From positions 620,001-684,000 of the forward strand of contig NZ_JAHWGH010000014.1 in assembly GCF_019334305.1 (NCBI RefSeq): a DNA stretch of 64,000 nucleotides, read 5' to 3'. Position 1 is the first letter of the stretch; every line of letters begins with the position of its first letter. The notes under the pieces were generated by a model. That model was not told the origin of the DNA. It saw only the letters and a list, made by a program, of their open reading frames with translations, and made no database searches. The position numbers and the translations under genes are program-made. Of the stretch, positions 35,116-42,593 are shown in pieces. The stretch is from Rossellomorea orangium (GTDB taxonomy: Bacteria; Bacillota; Bacilli; Bacillales; Bacillaceae_B).

Positions 35116-35153
35116 ATGGAATATACGGGATTTTATTAAAAGGAGAGAAAGTC

Positions 35154-36635
35154 ATGACCCCTAAGCAATTGAAAGAAGTCGATAGTAAAAGAAAGAACCT
35201 TCTGCTACTGATTACGTACGGAATCAGCCTGGCAGCTGCCCTTATGTATTCCATACTACATGAATCGGGCACCATCACAGTAGCTGTATTTGCTACACAG
35301 ATCCTGGTACTGGCCGGATATTTTGTTGTCATTCAATTAATTCTTAAAAAACCGAATCTCTTTGTATACTTCAGCATCCCTACAGTCTATCTCATCATGG
35401 GAATCTGGCTATTTCTTGAAGGATCCAATCCTCCCGATTTAGTTATTCTTTTATTTTTAGCTGTGATCAGCGCCATTCACTTTAATCCTGTTATCTTCGG
35501 AATCGGCTTTACTTCCGGTCTCGTACTGCTCGTGATGAATGGTGTGCTGGCACCTGAAGGAGATCCTATATTCGCCGAATTATTCGTCCCTGCGCTATTG
35601 AGCTATGTGCTGCTCGGCATCGTCCTCGCAGTCGTCATCCAACTGAATCGAGGGCAATTTAAGCAGCTGCAGGAATTTATCCACACCACAGAAAACGAAA
35701 GTAAGAAAAAAGAAGATCAGCGAAACTTTTTACAAAAAGAATTAGCGACCATCTCATCGAGCATCAGCCAAATCAACGAACAGGTCCAAACCCACCTGGT
35801 CTCACATGATGAGATGAAGACAGCTGTGAATGAAATTTCTGCTGGAAGTGTCACTCAAAGCGATCAAATCAATAACATCGCTCTCGTGACGGAAACGACG
35901 ATGAGTAAAATGGAAGAAGTGGCAAGGCTTTCGGACGATCTTACCTCACACTCCAACGATGCGAATAGCTTAGCCGTTTCAGGAAGCGAACGAGTCATAG
36001 ATCTTCAGGAAAACATGATCGAGCTGAAAAATATTATTGAAGGCCTTCATCAAACCTTTAAAGAGCTAACAAGTAAAATCGAAGAAACCAATACCTTTAT
36101 CGGAAGCATCCAGGATATTACGGATCAAACCAATCTACTGGCTCTAAATGCATCTATTGAGGCTGCAAGGGCAGGGGAAGCAGGGCGCGGATTCAGTATC
36201 GTGGCCGATGAAATCCGGAAATTGGCGGAAATCACGCGGAACACAGCGACACGCATCAACGACAACCTGGCTTCCGTTAACGCCGTGAACTCTTCTGCTG
36301 TTGAAATCATGAATCTGAGCTCTGAAAAACTCAATGAAAACGTAGGGGCAACAGGAGAAGTGACATCCTATTTCACGACACTCCGCGAGAAGCTTGACGC
36401 ACTCTCAAACGAGTTTCAACGCCTAACGTCCACCGCTTCTGAAGTAAGGGGAGAGACGGAACAAGCCGAGCTGTCAACGAAGGAATTGGCAGCCGTCATC
36501 CAACAGACATCTGCGGGCCTTGAAGAAATCAGTGCCACCATAGAAACCCTTCATGGTGACAACCGGACGATCGCTCAATATGTTCAAGATACTGCCACAA
36601 GTGCAGAACGGATTCAGAACAGTGTCAACGCCTAA
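35154..36635 (+). CDS. Membrane chemoreceptor (MCP) without extracellular ligand domain
   Basis: The 493-aa product has five to six closely spaced membrane helices (residues 18-165) with only short loops. A cytoplasmic methyl-accepting signalling domain follows with the hairpin tip [29 protein letters not shown]. There is no HAMP domain or large extracellular sensor, so it probably senses a membrane, intracellular or redox cue. ATG 35154 ([10 protein letters not shown]) has AAGGAG about 8 nt upstream; the longer frame begins inside the SigD-like promoter. Confidence 0.88.
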   Translation: MTPKQLKEVDSKRKNLLLLITYGISLAAALMYSILHESGTITVAVFATQILVLAGYFVVIQLILKKPNLFVYFSIPTVYLIMGIWLFLEGSNPPDLVILLFLAVISAIHFNPVIFGIGFTSGLVLLVMNGVLAPEGDPIFAELFVPALLSYVLLGIVLAVVIQLNRGQFKQLQEFIHTTENESKKKEDQRNFLQKELATISSSISQINEQVQTHLVSHDEMKTAVNEISAGSVTQSDQINNIALVTETTMSKMEEVARLSDDLTSHSNDANSLAVSGSERVIDLQENMIELKNIIEGLHQTFKELTSKIEETNTFIGSIQDITDQTNLLALNASIEAARAGEAGRGFSIVADEIRKLAEITRNTATRINDNLASVNAVNSSAVEIMNLSSEKLNENVGATGEVTSYFTTLREKLDALSNEFQRLTSTASEVRGETEQAELSTKELAAVIQQTSAGLEEISATIETLHGDNRTIAQYVQDTATSAERIQNSVNA

Positions 36636-36679
36636 TCTGTGGTAAACTAAAGGAAGCAGATTTAAAGGATGTGGCACTT

Positions 36680-36865
36680 TTGGATAAACGATTCACCATG
36701 ATCATTCCCATCATGATCCTTGTAGCCGTTGCTTCTTATTGGATGCTAGGCAAATACTATTCCGAGATCGAGCTTGGCTCTAAGATCATGCTCATCATCG
36801 GGGGCACGCTCCTCTCCGGAGTGATTTCCTTCTTCTTATTTAAAGAAGACAAGGAGCCGAAATAA
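36680..36865 (+). CDS. Small membrane protein, 61 aa
   Basis: The protein has two hydrophobic helices (MIIPIMILVAVASYWML and KIMLIIGGTLLSGVISFFLF) and a short charged tail. The TTG at 36680 has AAAGGA with a 10-nt spacer; a GTG at 36671 is also in frame but touches the Shine-Dalgarno. No family is recognised. It ends in a good terminator. Confidence 0.65.
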   Translation: MDKRFTMIIPIMILVAVASYWMLGKYYSEIELGSKIMLIIGGTLLSGVISFFLFKEDKEPK

Positions 36866-36867
36866 GG

Positions 36868-36903
36868 AAAAGACCACTTTCCGGGAAGAAAGTGGTCTTT
36901 TGT
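36868..36903. terminator. Bidirectional terminator
   Basis: AAAAGACCACTTTC pairs with GAAAGTGGTCTTTT around a 6-nt loop between convergent genes. Confidence 0.9.
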
Positions 36904-37280
36904 TATTTCAGAAGCTTATTTTCTAATTTATGTTCATAATTCTTGAAGAGCGAACTATTTGTATTGACCCGCTTTTTAGAAAGCATGCCGTTGTACTTCA
37001 GCATCTTCTCATTCAGGCTTTGCTGGAGGTCCCGCTTTTCATCCTCATTCTCACACGCCCTGATCATGTCCTCAATCCGCATCATTTCTTTTTTTACATT
37101 CATTTCATCCATCGTGTACCCTGCATTCTTCATCATCCGGTGGGCCATCTTCAATTCCTCCGGCACCCCCAAATCATCGTCCAGATTCAACGGCTTGCCA
37201 AATCCGGGCAAATGACTAAACTCTCCGTCCTCATACGCTTTCTTGATCCGTTGCTCCGATACAATCATTGAAAAATCCAA
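36903..37280 (-). CDS. DUF1992 (DnaJ-homologue C28-like) protein
   Basis: The 125-aa product matches DUF1992: IVSEQRIKKAYEDGEFSHLPGFGKPLNLDDD followed by helical segments. Function unknown; the domain is widespread as a stand-alone bacterial protein. TTG 37280 has GAGGGG 5 nt upstream and begins where the family begins; the longer frame adds 26 unrelated residues. Confidence 0.85.
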   Translation of the reverse strand: MDFSMIVSEQRIKKAYEDGEFSHLPGFGKPLNLDDDLGVPEELKMAHRMMKNAGYTMDEMNVKKEMMRIEDMIRACENEDEKRDLQQSLNEKMLKYNGMLSKKRVNTNSSLFKNYEHKLENKLLK

Positions 37281-37367
37281 CTTTACCCCTCCATTCAGTG
37301 GAATCAGTTGATTCTTGGCAGCAAGTAACTCGTTACTATCATTATATCCAATTTGCACGTTTTTTGA

Positions 37368-37407
37368 GTGTAAAGGATGCGTCTATTTTCTGACAATTCC
37401 TTTACAC
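37368..37407. promoter_or_regulatory. Inverted repeat GTGTAAAGGA in a divergent intergenic region
   Basis: GTGTAAAGGA (37368-37377) and TCCTTTACAC (37398-37407) are perfect inverted copies 20 bp apart, between the DUF1992 gene and the 55-aa gene. It could be a shared operator. No T-run follows, so it is not a typical terminator. Confidence 0.45.
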
Positions 37408-37465
37408 ATATTTTCAGTCCTCCTGGAAAAACTACGTGTATCACAAACGAAAAGGAGTGGCGCAC

Positions 37466-37633
37466 ATGGCACGTGGTAAATCATTCGAATCAAAGAAAAA
37501 GGGTCATCCTGGGAATTTCCCTCAAAATAGTACTTCCGCTAAACATTCTGAAGATGCAGTGGGCGATGAAGAACTGATCGTGACACAAGAAGCGTTTAAA
37601 AACCGTGAAGACAATGATGAACATCGCTATTAA
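37466..37633 (+). CDS. Small hydrophilic protein, 55 aa
   Basis: The protein begins MARGKSFESKKKGHPGNFP and ends in an acidic tail (NREDNDEHRY). GGAG lies 8 nt before the ATG. It is charged throughout, with no membrane segment. No family is recognised; composition is compatible with a minor spore protein. Confidence 0.65.
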   Translation: MARGKSFESKKKGHPGNFPQNSTSAKHSEDAVGDEELIVTQEAFKNREDNDEHRY

Positions 37634-37637
37634 AGAC

Positions 37638-37668
37638 AAAAAAACGCTAGGATTCCTAGCGTTTTTCT
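37638..37668. terminator. Bidirectional terminator
   Basis: AAAACGCTAGG and CCTAGCGTTTTT form a tight stem between the 55-aa gene and hmp, with A and T runs on either side. Confidence 0.9.
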
Positions 37669-37700
37669 GTTGCCCCTGTTGAAAGGACGAGCTCAAAAGG

Positions 37701-38894
37701 TTAAACCGACACACTTTCCTTCTTCGATAAATCCATCGCCGGACCGAAGAATTCATAACGGACCTTAGATACGCCCATTTCTTGTAACATCTGAATGACA
37801 GCTTTCATGAACGGTGCAGGTCCGCACACATAGCATTCCGTTGCCGCATCCACATATTGCTTCAGGATGTCTTTGTTCACGTAGCCTGTAAAATGAGCCC
37901 CGGATTCATCACGGGGATTTTCATATATATAGCAGGCTTGCCCATTTTCAAATTCACCCATGATGTTGTCGACCTCTTCTTTAAAAGGGTGCACTCCTTC
38001 ATTTCTGCTTGCATGGATAAACGCCGTTCTGCGCTCAGGCGCGTTCCTTGCCACCCTTTCAAGCATGCTCATCATAGGCGTGATGCCGACACCTCCGCTA
38101 ATGAGCGCTACAGGTGAGCTTCCATCTTCTAAATAAAAATCCCCCGCCGGTGCACTGACCTCAATCTCGCTTCCTTCTGTCATCTCGTCATGTAAGAAAT
38201 TAGACACTTTCCCTTTTGGATCATGTTCTGCTTCTCTTTTTACGGAAATCCTGAAGAATTTCTCCAGCGGCGCACTTGATAAACTGTATTGGCGGATATG
38301 GGTGAATTCTTCACCAGGAATCGTCACCCTGACAGAGATATATTGCCCAGGTATGAAGGTCGGAACAGTACCTCCATCTTTTGGTTGAAGATAGAAAGAA
38401 GTCACGCACTCACTTTCCACTACCTTTTTTGCCACCATAAACGGTTTAAAGTCTCTATATTCCGCCTCCTGATACATTTCTTCCTCCACATCGATAAATA
38501 CTCCGGCGATGACCCCGTATGCTTCTCCCCATGCTTCAATGATCTCATCTGTCGCTGCCTCTCCCAGAACCTGCTTGATTGCTTGAAGCAAATGCTCTCC
38601 AACGATTGGATAATGCTCCGGTTTGACTCCGAGACTTCTATGCTTATGTGCAATCTGCTTTACAACCGGAAGAATACTCTCGAGCTTATCGATATTTTGA
38701 GCCGCAGCGTAAACCGTATTGGCCAATGCCGTCTGCTGTCTTCCCTTTTTCTGATTGGCATGGTTGAAGATATTTAATAATTCTGGATGATCAGTAAATA
38801 AATTTTTATAAAAAGTGGACGTTATTTCCGTTCCTTTCACTTCTAAGACAGGAGCAGTGGATTTCACGATTTCAATGGTTTTTTGAGATAGCAT
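37701..38894 (-). CDS. hmp: Flavohaemoprotein, nitric oxide dioxygenase
   Basis: The 397-aa product has an N-terminal globin domain (proximal haem ligand H85 in AHKHRSLGV). A ferredoxin-reductase-like FAD domain (RQYSLSSAP) and an NAD-binding domain (LISGGVGITPMMSMLE) follow. It oxidises NO to nitrate using O2 and NAD(P)H. ATG 38894 (MLSQKTIEIV) has GAGGTG 6 nt upstream; a GTG three codons earlier lies in the Shine-Dalgarno. Two NsrR-like operators and the nsrR gene lie divergently upstream. Confidence 0.96.
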   Translation of the reverse strand: MLSQKTIEIVKSTAPVLEVKGTEITSTFYKNLFTDHPELLNIFNHANQKKGRQQTALANTVYAAAQNIDKLESILPVVKQIAHKHRSLGVKPEHYPIVGEHLLQAIKQVLGEAATDEIIEAWGEAYGVIAGVFIDVEEEMYQEAEYRDFKPFMVAKKVVESECVTSFYLQPKDGGTVPTFIPGQYISVRVTIPGEEFTHIRQYSLSSAPLEKFFRISVKREAEHDPKGKVSNFLHDEMTEGSEIEVSAPAGDFYLEDGSSPVALISGGVGITPMMSMLERVARNAPERRTAFIHASRNEGVHPFKEEVDNIMGEFENGQACYIYENPRDESGAHFTGYVNKDILKQYVDAATECYVCGPAPFMKAVIQMLQEMGVSKVRYEFFGPAMDLSKKESVSV

Positions 38895-38907
38895 AAAGAT
38901 CACCTCT

Positions 38908-38932
38908 AAAGATATATTTTGAATACATCTTT
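38908..38932. promoter_or_regulatory. NsrR operator 1 (hmp-proximal)
   Basis: AAAGATATATTTT-GAATACATCTTT is a 25-bp imperfect palindrome of the NsrR type (AAGATRYATTT...AAATRYATCTT). It is just downstream of the probable hmp -10 (TAAGTT, with TTGCTT 17 bp before it), so NsrR would block hmp transcription. Confidence 0.85.
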
Positions 38933-38954
38933 AACTTACTCCTCTTCCACCATT

Positions 38955-38979
38955 AAAGCAATATACAAAATACATCTTT
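38955..38979. promoter_or_regulatory. NsrR operator 2
   Basis: AAAGCAATATACAAAATACATCTTT aligns base for base with operator 1, sharing the right half ATACATCTTT exactly. It overlaps the hmp -35 area and lies 18 bp before the nsrR -35, so it may also serve autoregulation. Confidence 0.75.
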
Positions 38980-38996
38980 AACAAAACAGTCACATT

Positions 38997-39026
38997 TAGA
39001 CACAAACTTACTTCCTTCTGTATAAT
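38997..39026 (+). promoter_or_regulatory. nsrR promoter
   Basis: TAGACA (38997-39002) and TATAAT (39021-39026) are 18 bp apart; nsrR starts 30 bp further on. Confidence 0.75.
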
Positions 39027-39055
39027 GGGGATAACGGAACGGAAAGGTGAGATAC

Positions 39056-39514
39056 ATGAGACTAACTTTATACACCGACTACTCACTGAGGGTCCTGATT
39101 TTCCTGGCTTCCAAACCGAAAGAAGAACTCTCTAATATAAAAGAAATCGCGGATGCCTACAGCATCTCAAAGAATCACCTGATGAAAGTGACGTATGAAC
39201 TTGGAAAAATGGGGATGATCGAAACGATCCGGGGCAGAAACGGCGGGATCAGACTTGCACAATCCCCTGAAGAAATAAATATTGGGAAACTCGTCCGGGT
39301 CACCGAAGAGGATTTCCATCTTGTCGAATGCTTTGATGCCCAAAATAATTCCTGCATCATTACACCTGTATGCGGATTAAAGCATGTACTCGGCAAAGCA
39401 TTGAATGCCTACCTCTCTGTACTCGATGAATATAGCCTGTCCGATTTGATTCAGAACCCGATGGATTACCGGTTCCTCTTTCAGGAACAAAAGCGGGATG
39501 AAACGTCAACCTGA
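39056..39514 (+). CDS. nsrR: Rrf2-family nitric-oxide-sensing repressor NsrR
   Basis: The 152-aa product has a winged helix-turn-helix (IKEIADAYSISKNHLMKVTYEL) and three Fe-S cluster cysteines, C92, C100 and C106, at the positions known for Bacillus NsrR. The 4Fe-4S cluster reacts with NO, releasing repression of hmp. ATG 39056 (MRLTLYTDYSLRVL) has AAGGTGA 5 nt upstream. Divergent placement with hmp and two operators between them make the assignment firm. Confidence 0.95.
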   Translation: MRLTLYTDYSLRVLIFLASKPKEELSNIKEIADAYSISKNHLMKVTYELGKMGMIETIRGRNGGIRLAQSPEEINIGKLVRVTEEDFHLVECFDAQNNSCIITPVCGLKHVLGKALNAYLSVLDEYSLSDLIQNPMDYRFLFQEQKRDETST

Positions 39515-39518
39515 AGAA

Positions 39519-39552
39519 ACTTCTCACCTGTGGAGGGTGGGGAGTTTTTTTG
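39519..39552 (+). terminator. Terminator of nsrR
   Basis: ACTTCTCACC pairs with GGTGGGGAGT (wobbles) and seven T follow. Confidence 0.8.
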
Positions 39553-39602
39553 TAAGTATAAAGAGATGATTGGTTACGATCCGTTTTACACCGTATCAGA
39601 AG

Positions 39603-39640
39603 TTCAGCTGCTGAATAAAGTTAAATAATCAGCAGCTGAA
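39603..39640. repeat. TTCAGCTGCTGA inverted repeat, second copy
   Basis: TTCAGCTGCTGA (39603-39614) and TCAGCAGCTGAA (39629-39640) enclose a 14-nt AT-rich loop. The arms are identical to those at 24308-24345; the loop differs. Confidence 0.75.
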
Positions 39641-39644
39641 CGCT

Positions 39645-40037
39645 TCACTCTTTGCTCTCACTATATGTAAACGTCATTAACATAAATAGGAAAAAGCTGA
39701 GTAATAACGTGCTTCCCCCGACAATATAGAATACCGTTGTAAAGCTTGACGGCAGGTTGAATGGATTTAGATTATACATCCACATCCCGACGGTCAATCC
39801 AATCGACCCTATGATCGCTGACCAGACATGGGCAAATGCCAGTTTAGAAGATTTCGGCACCTGATAGGAACGGTAATAGGAAGAATACGCAAATAAACTC
39901 AACCAGCCCACAACTAAAATATGAGCGTGAATCGGCTTGAATGCATATGATCCGGCCCCTGCCATATGAGACCCGAGAAATGCTCCGATAAACCCATAGA
40001 TGGCGGCCATACGTAATAAAAGGACATGCCACCGCAT
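39645..40037 (-). CDS. Small haem-copper-oxidase subunit I-like membrane protein, 130 aa
   Basis: Four membrane helices are predicted. H24 (LGSHMAG) and H37/H39 (PIHAHILVVGWLSLF) resemble histidine-bearing helices of haem-copper oxidase/NO-reductase subunit I and NnrS-like proteins. It is far too short to be a complete oxidase. GGGGGA lies 7 nt before the ATG. Its position beside nsrR/hmp suggests a role in NO or haem handling, but no NsrR site was seen at its promoter. Function inferred weakly. Confidence 0.75.
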   Translation of the reverse strand: MRWHVLLLRMAAIYGFIGAFLGSHMAGAGSYAFKPIHAHILVVGWLSLFAYSSYYRSYQVPKSSKLAFAHVWSAIIGSIGLTVGMWMYNLNPFNLPSSFTTVFYIVGGSTLLLSFFLFMLMTFTYSESKE

Positions 40038-40206
40038 TTAGTACTCCCCCTTTTTTAAAAAAAATCATGCTTCCATCATTATAGTATAGTTGTCCAAAAC
40101 CAGGCTATGCTTCTTGGTTCAATGCCATAGAACGTTCATATTTTCACCGGCATGTCTAAATAATTCCCGGCATCTTTACACAGGATACAAAGATAGGTGT
40201 AAACAT

Positions 40207-40234
40207 TTGCAAACGGTGCCATCACTGATACAAT
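40207..40234 (+). promoter_or_regulatory. SigA promoter of the aminopeptidase gene
   Basis: TTGCAA (40207-40212) and TACAAT (40229-40234) are 16 bp apart, 39 bp before the start codon. Confidence 0.65.
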
Positions 40235-40273
40235 AAGAATGTAATAGAACATTCTGAAAAAAGGAGAATACAT

Positions 40274-41506
40274 ATGACTAATTTCCAACAAAATCTTGAA
40301 AAATACGCAAGTCTTGCAGTCGAAGTCGGAGTGAACGTCCAGAAGGGTCAGACCCTTGTCATCAACACTTCACTCGACTCAGCAGAATTCGTCCGCTTAG
40401 TAGTAAAGAAAGCCTATGAAGTAGGAGCTAAGCACGTATACGTCAACTGGAGTGACGATATTGTCAACCGTACGAAATACGACCTTGCCCCTGACGAAGC
40501 ATTCCAGGAGTTCCCTGAGTGGAAAGCACGTGAAGTCGAAACGCTTGCTGAAGGCGGCGCTGCATTCATGAGCATCGTTTCCTCAAGCCCTGACCTGTTA
40601 AAAGGGGTAAATCCTGAGCGTATCTCAAACTTCCAGAAGGTTGCCGGTAAAGCGATGTCCAAATACCGTCAGTTCATTCAATCGGACAAAGTGAGCTGGT
40701 GTGTACTTGCCGCTCCTTCGAAAGACTGGGCTGCAAAAGTATTCCCTGATGCTTCTGAAGAAGAGCAAGTGGACCTATTATGGGACGCTATCTTCAAAGC
40801 GGTACGCGCCGACCAGGCAGACCCTGTACAGGCTTGGAAAGATCACGACGCAAACCTTCACGAAAAAGTCGAATACCTGAACGAAAAGAACTACCAAAAG
40901 CTTCATTACACAGCACCAGGGACGGACCTTACGATCGAACTTCCGAAAGGTCACCTTTGGGTTGGAGCTGGAAGCGTGAACGAAGAAGGAACGACTTTCA
41001 TGGCCAACATGCCGACGGAAGAAGTATTCACGGTTCCACTTAAAACCGGTGTAAACGGTACAGTATCAAGCACGAAACCTCTTAGCTACGGTGGTAACGT
41101 GATCGACAACTTCACGATCACGTTCGAAAACGGACGCATCGTGGATGTGAAGGCTGAAGAAGGCGAAGAAATCCTGAAGCGCCTGGTAGATACAGATGAA
41201 GGATCTCACTATCTTGGGGAAATTGCCCTTGTGCCTCATCAATCGCCGATTTCTCAATCGAACGTGTTATTCTACAACACATTATTCGATGAGAACGCAT
41301 CAAATCACCTAGCGATCGGTAATGCCTATGCATTCTGTATCGAAGGCGGAAAGAAAATGAGTGAAGAAGAGCTTGAGAAAAACGGCTTGAACAACAGTAT
41401 CACTCACGTAGACTTCATGATCGGTTCTGACAAAATGAACATCGATGGAGTGAAAGAAGACGGCTCGACGGAAGCAGTATTCCGTGATGGCGGTTGGGCG
41501 TTTTAA
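40274..41506 (+). CDS. ampS: M29-family metallo-aminopeptidase (AmpS/PepS type)
   Basis: The 410-aa product matches thermophilic aminopeptidase family M29 (ANMPTEEVFTVPLKTGVNGTV, GSHYLGEIALVPHQSPIS, ASNHLAIGNAYAFCIEGG, HVDFMIGS). The metal-binding Glu, His, Tyr and Asp residues of the family lie in these segments. It removes N-terminal residues from peptides in the cytoplasm. AAAGGAG lies 7 nt before the ATG. It is monocistronic with its own promoter and terminator. Confidence 0.95.
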   Translation: MTNFQQNLEKYASLAVEVGVNVQKGQTLVINTSLDSAEFVRLVVKKAYEVGAKHVYVNWSDDIVNRTKYDLAPDEAFQEFPEWKAREVETLAEGGAAFMSIVSSSPDLLKGVNPERISNFQKVAGKAMSKYRQFIQSDKVSWCVLAAPSKDWAAKVFPDASEEEQVDLLWDAIFKAVRADQADPVQAWKDHDANLHEKVEYLNEKNYQKLHYTAPGTDLTIELPKGHLWVGAGSVNEEGTTFMANMPTEEVFTVPLKTGVNGTVSSTKPLSYGGNVIDNFTITFENGRIVDVKAEEGEEILKRLVDTDEGSHYLGEIALVPHQSPISQSNVLFYNTLFDENASNHLAIGNAYAFCIEGGKKMSEEELEKNGLNNSITHVDFMIGSDKMNIDGVKEDGSTEAVFRDGGWAF

Positions 41507-41532
41507 GTTTACTATGTAGTGTAAATCCCTGA

Positions 41533-41553
41533 GAGGCAGCTTGGCTGCTTTTT
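41533..41553 (+). terminator. Terminator of the aminopeptidase gene
   Basis: GGCAGC and GCTGCT flank a 3-nt loop, followed by five T and a G/T-rich stretch. Confidence 0.75.
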
Positions 41554-41593
41554 GGGGGTTTTGTTTTTTTTGATGGGTGGCTTGGCTGCTTTT

Positions 41594-41615
41594 TTTGACT
41601 GAGCGCTCAATCAAA
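41594..41615. repeat. TTTGACTGAGCGCTCAATCAAA palindrome
   Basis: A 22-bp near-perfect palindrome centred on GAGCGCTC. It resembles a TetR-type operator but lies in a convergent intergenic region with no promoter to control. A shorter relative is at 6829-6844. Confidence 0.6.
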
Positions 41616-41654
41616 TGGTTTAATTTGTAAAAAGAAGCAATTAACCATATTTTT

Positions 41655-41744
41655 GACGCAATCCCAATGGAAAATGACGCAATTATGATTAAAACGACGC
41701 AATAAACTTAATTTTGACGCAATCACCTAAAGAAATGACGCAAT
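41655..41744. repeat. Five GACGCAAT repeats at 20-21 bp spacing
   Basis: Identical GACGCAAT octamers start at 41655, 41676, 41696, 41716 and 41737, all in the same orientation, with 12-13 bp of unrelated AT-rich sequence between them. The spacing (21, 20, 20, 21 bp) corresponds to two DNA helical turns. It lies between the ends of convergent genes. No coding frame or CRISPR-like long repeat is involved. Confidence 0.9.
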
Positions 41745-41824
41745 TCCCGTTTCATACCCCATCTGATTCTCCTTCCACCTGCTATGTAGTCAGGCATCCA
41801 GCCAATATCAGTTCCAAATCACCA

Positions 41825-42406
41825 CTATCCATATTGTTTCGTCAACGCAATCGCAGCAATTGTCGCTCCTGCTGCCTGTGCATAGCTCCCGAAAGTCGTG
41901 ATCTGTAGTCCGAGATCCTTCATTTCCTTTAAAATATATACTTCTCCCACCGCTTCAAGGGCTGCACCCAGGGATTGAAGCGTATTCCCATAAGCGAGTA
42001 GCTGTGAATAGTCACGCGTACTTAAGGTAGCTCCGTATGCCTCAAGTACCGCACCGATAGATTGAACGGTATCTCCAAAGATATCCAGATTCAATCCTTC
42101 CAGCTCTTTTCCTGAAAATTGGAGCTCGGCCGCATAGACATTTGTTACGTTTCCGGAGGCTTGGATCCAGTCACCGATCACACGATAGGTTTCCCCTATC
42201 GATCCATCTGACAATTTTTCGGCACCGACAGCCTGAAGGGCATTTCCCGCCGCCTCGAATCCATTTCCGATGGAGACCAACCGAAGTCCGACAGGCTCCT
42301 GATTCAACCTTTCTTCCCGGATGATCATGGTTTCACCGATGGCTGCAATTACCGTCCCGACTACCTGAGTCCACACTCCCGTAATGAGTATTAGTCTATC
42401 GATCAC
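41825..42406 (-). CDS. Glycine-rich repetitive protein, 193 aa (DUF6944-like)
   Basis: The protein consists of about nine imperfect units built on G-N/D-x-x-Q-A/S-x-G-x-x-L-x-A-x-G (for example IGNGFEAAGNALQAVG, FGDTVQSIGAVLEAYG, YGNTLQSLGAALEAVG), suggesting a chain of short amphipathic helices with glycine turns. No signal peptide or Cys is present. It resembles a Bacillus family I recall as DUF6944 repetitive proteins; I could not verify this. The start is GTG with GGTGGA 5 nt upstream. Function unknown. Confidence 0.7.
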   Translation of the reverse strand: MIDRLILITGVWTQVVGTVIAAIGETMIIREERLNQEPVGLRLVSIGNGFEAAGNALQAVGAEKLSDGSIGETYRVIGDWIQASGNVTNVYAAELQFSGKELEGLNLDIFGDTVQSIGAVLEAYGATLSTRDYSQLLAYGNTLQSLGAALEAVGEVYILKEMKDLGLQITTFGSYAQAAGATIAAIALTKQYG

Positions 42407-42524
42407 CTCCGTCCACCGATCCTTTCATCGTTCATACATTCAATGTATTCAAAGAATTGTAATTGGTATCTTTGGACTCAGGACCATCATGATTGTATTT
42501 TTACAAATACCAGTAAAACAGTCT

Positions 42525-42553
42525 TGTTTAATTTGTCCCATCAGGCTATGATA
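42525..42553 (+). promoter_or_regulatory. SigA promoter of the MFS gene at 42594
   Basis: TTGTTT (42525-42530) and TATGAT (42548-42553) are 17 bp apart, 40 bp before the start codon. Confidence 0.7.
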
Positions 42554-42593
42554 TTCTAGTTCATCTAGAGTTTCATAAGGGGGAGGGATTTAG

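Noticed and set aside
41655-41744. CRISPR-like array
   Set aside because: Repeats are only 8 bp with 12-13 bp spacers, far too short for CRISPR, and no cas genes are present.
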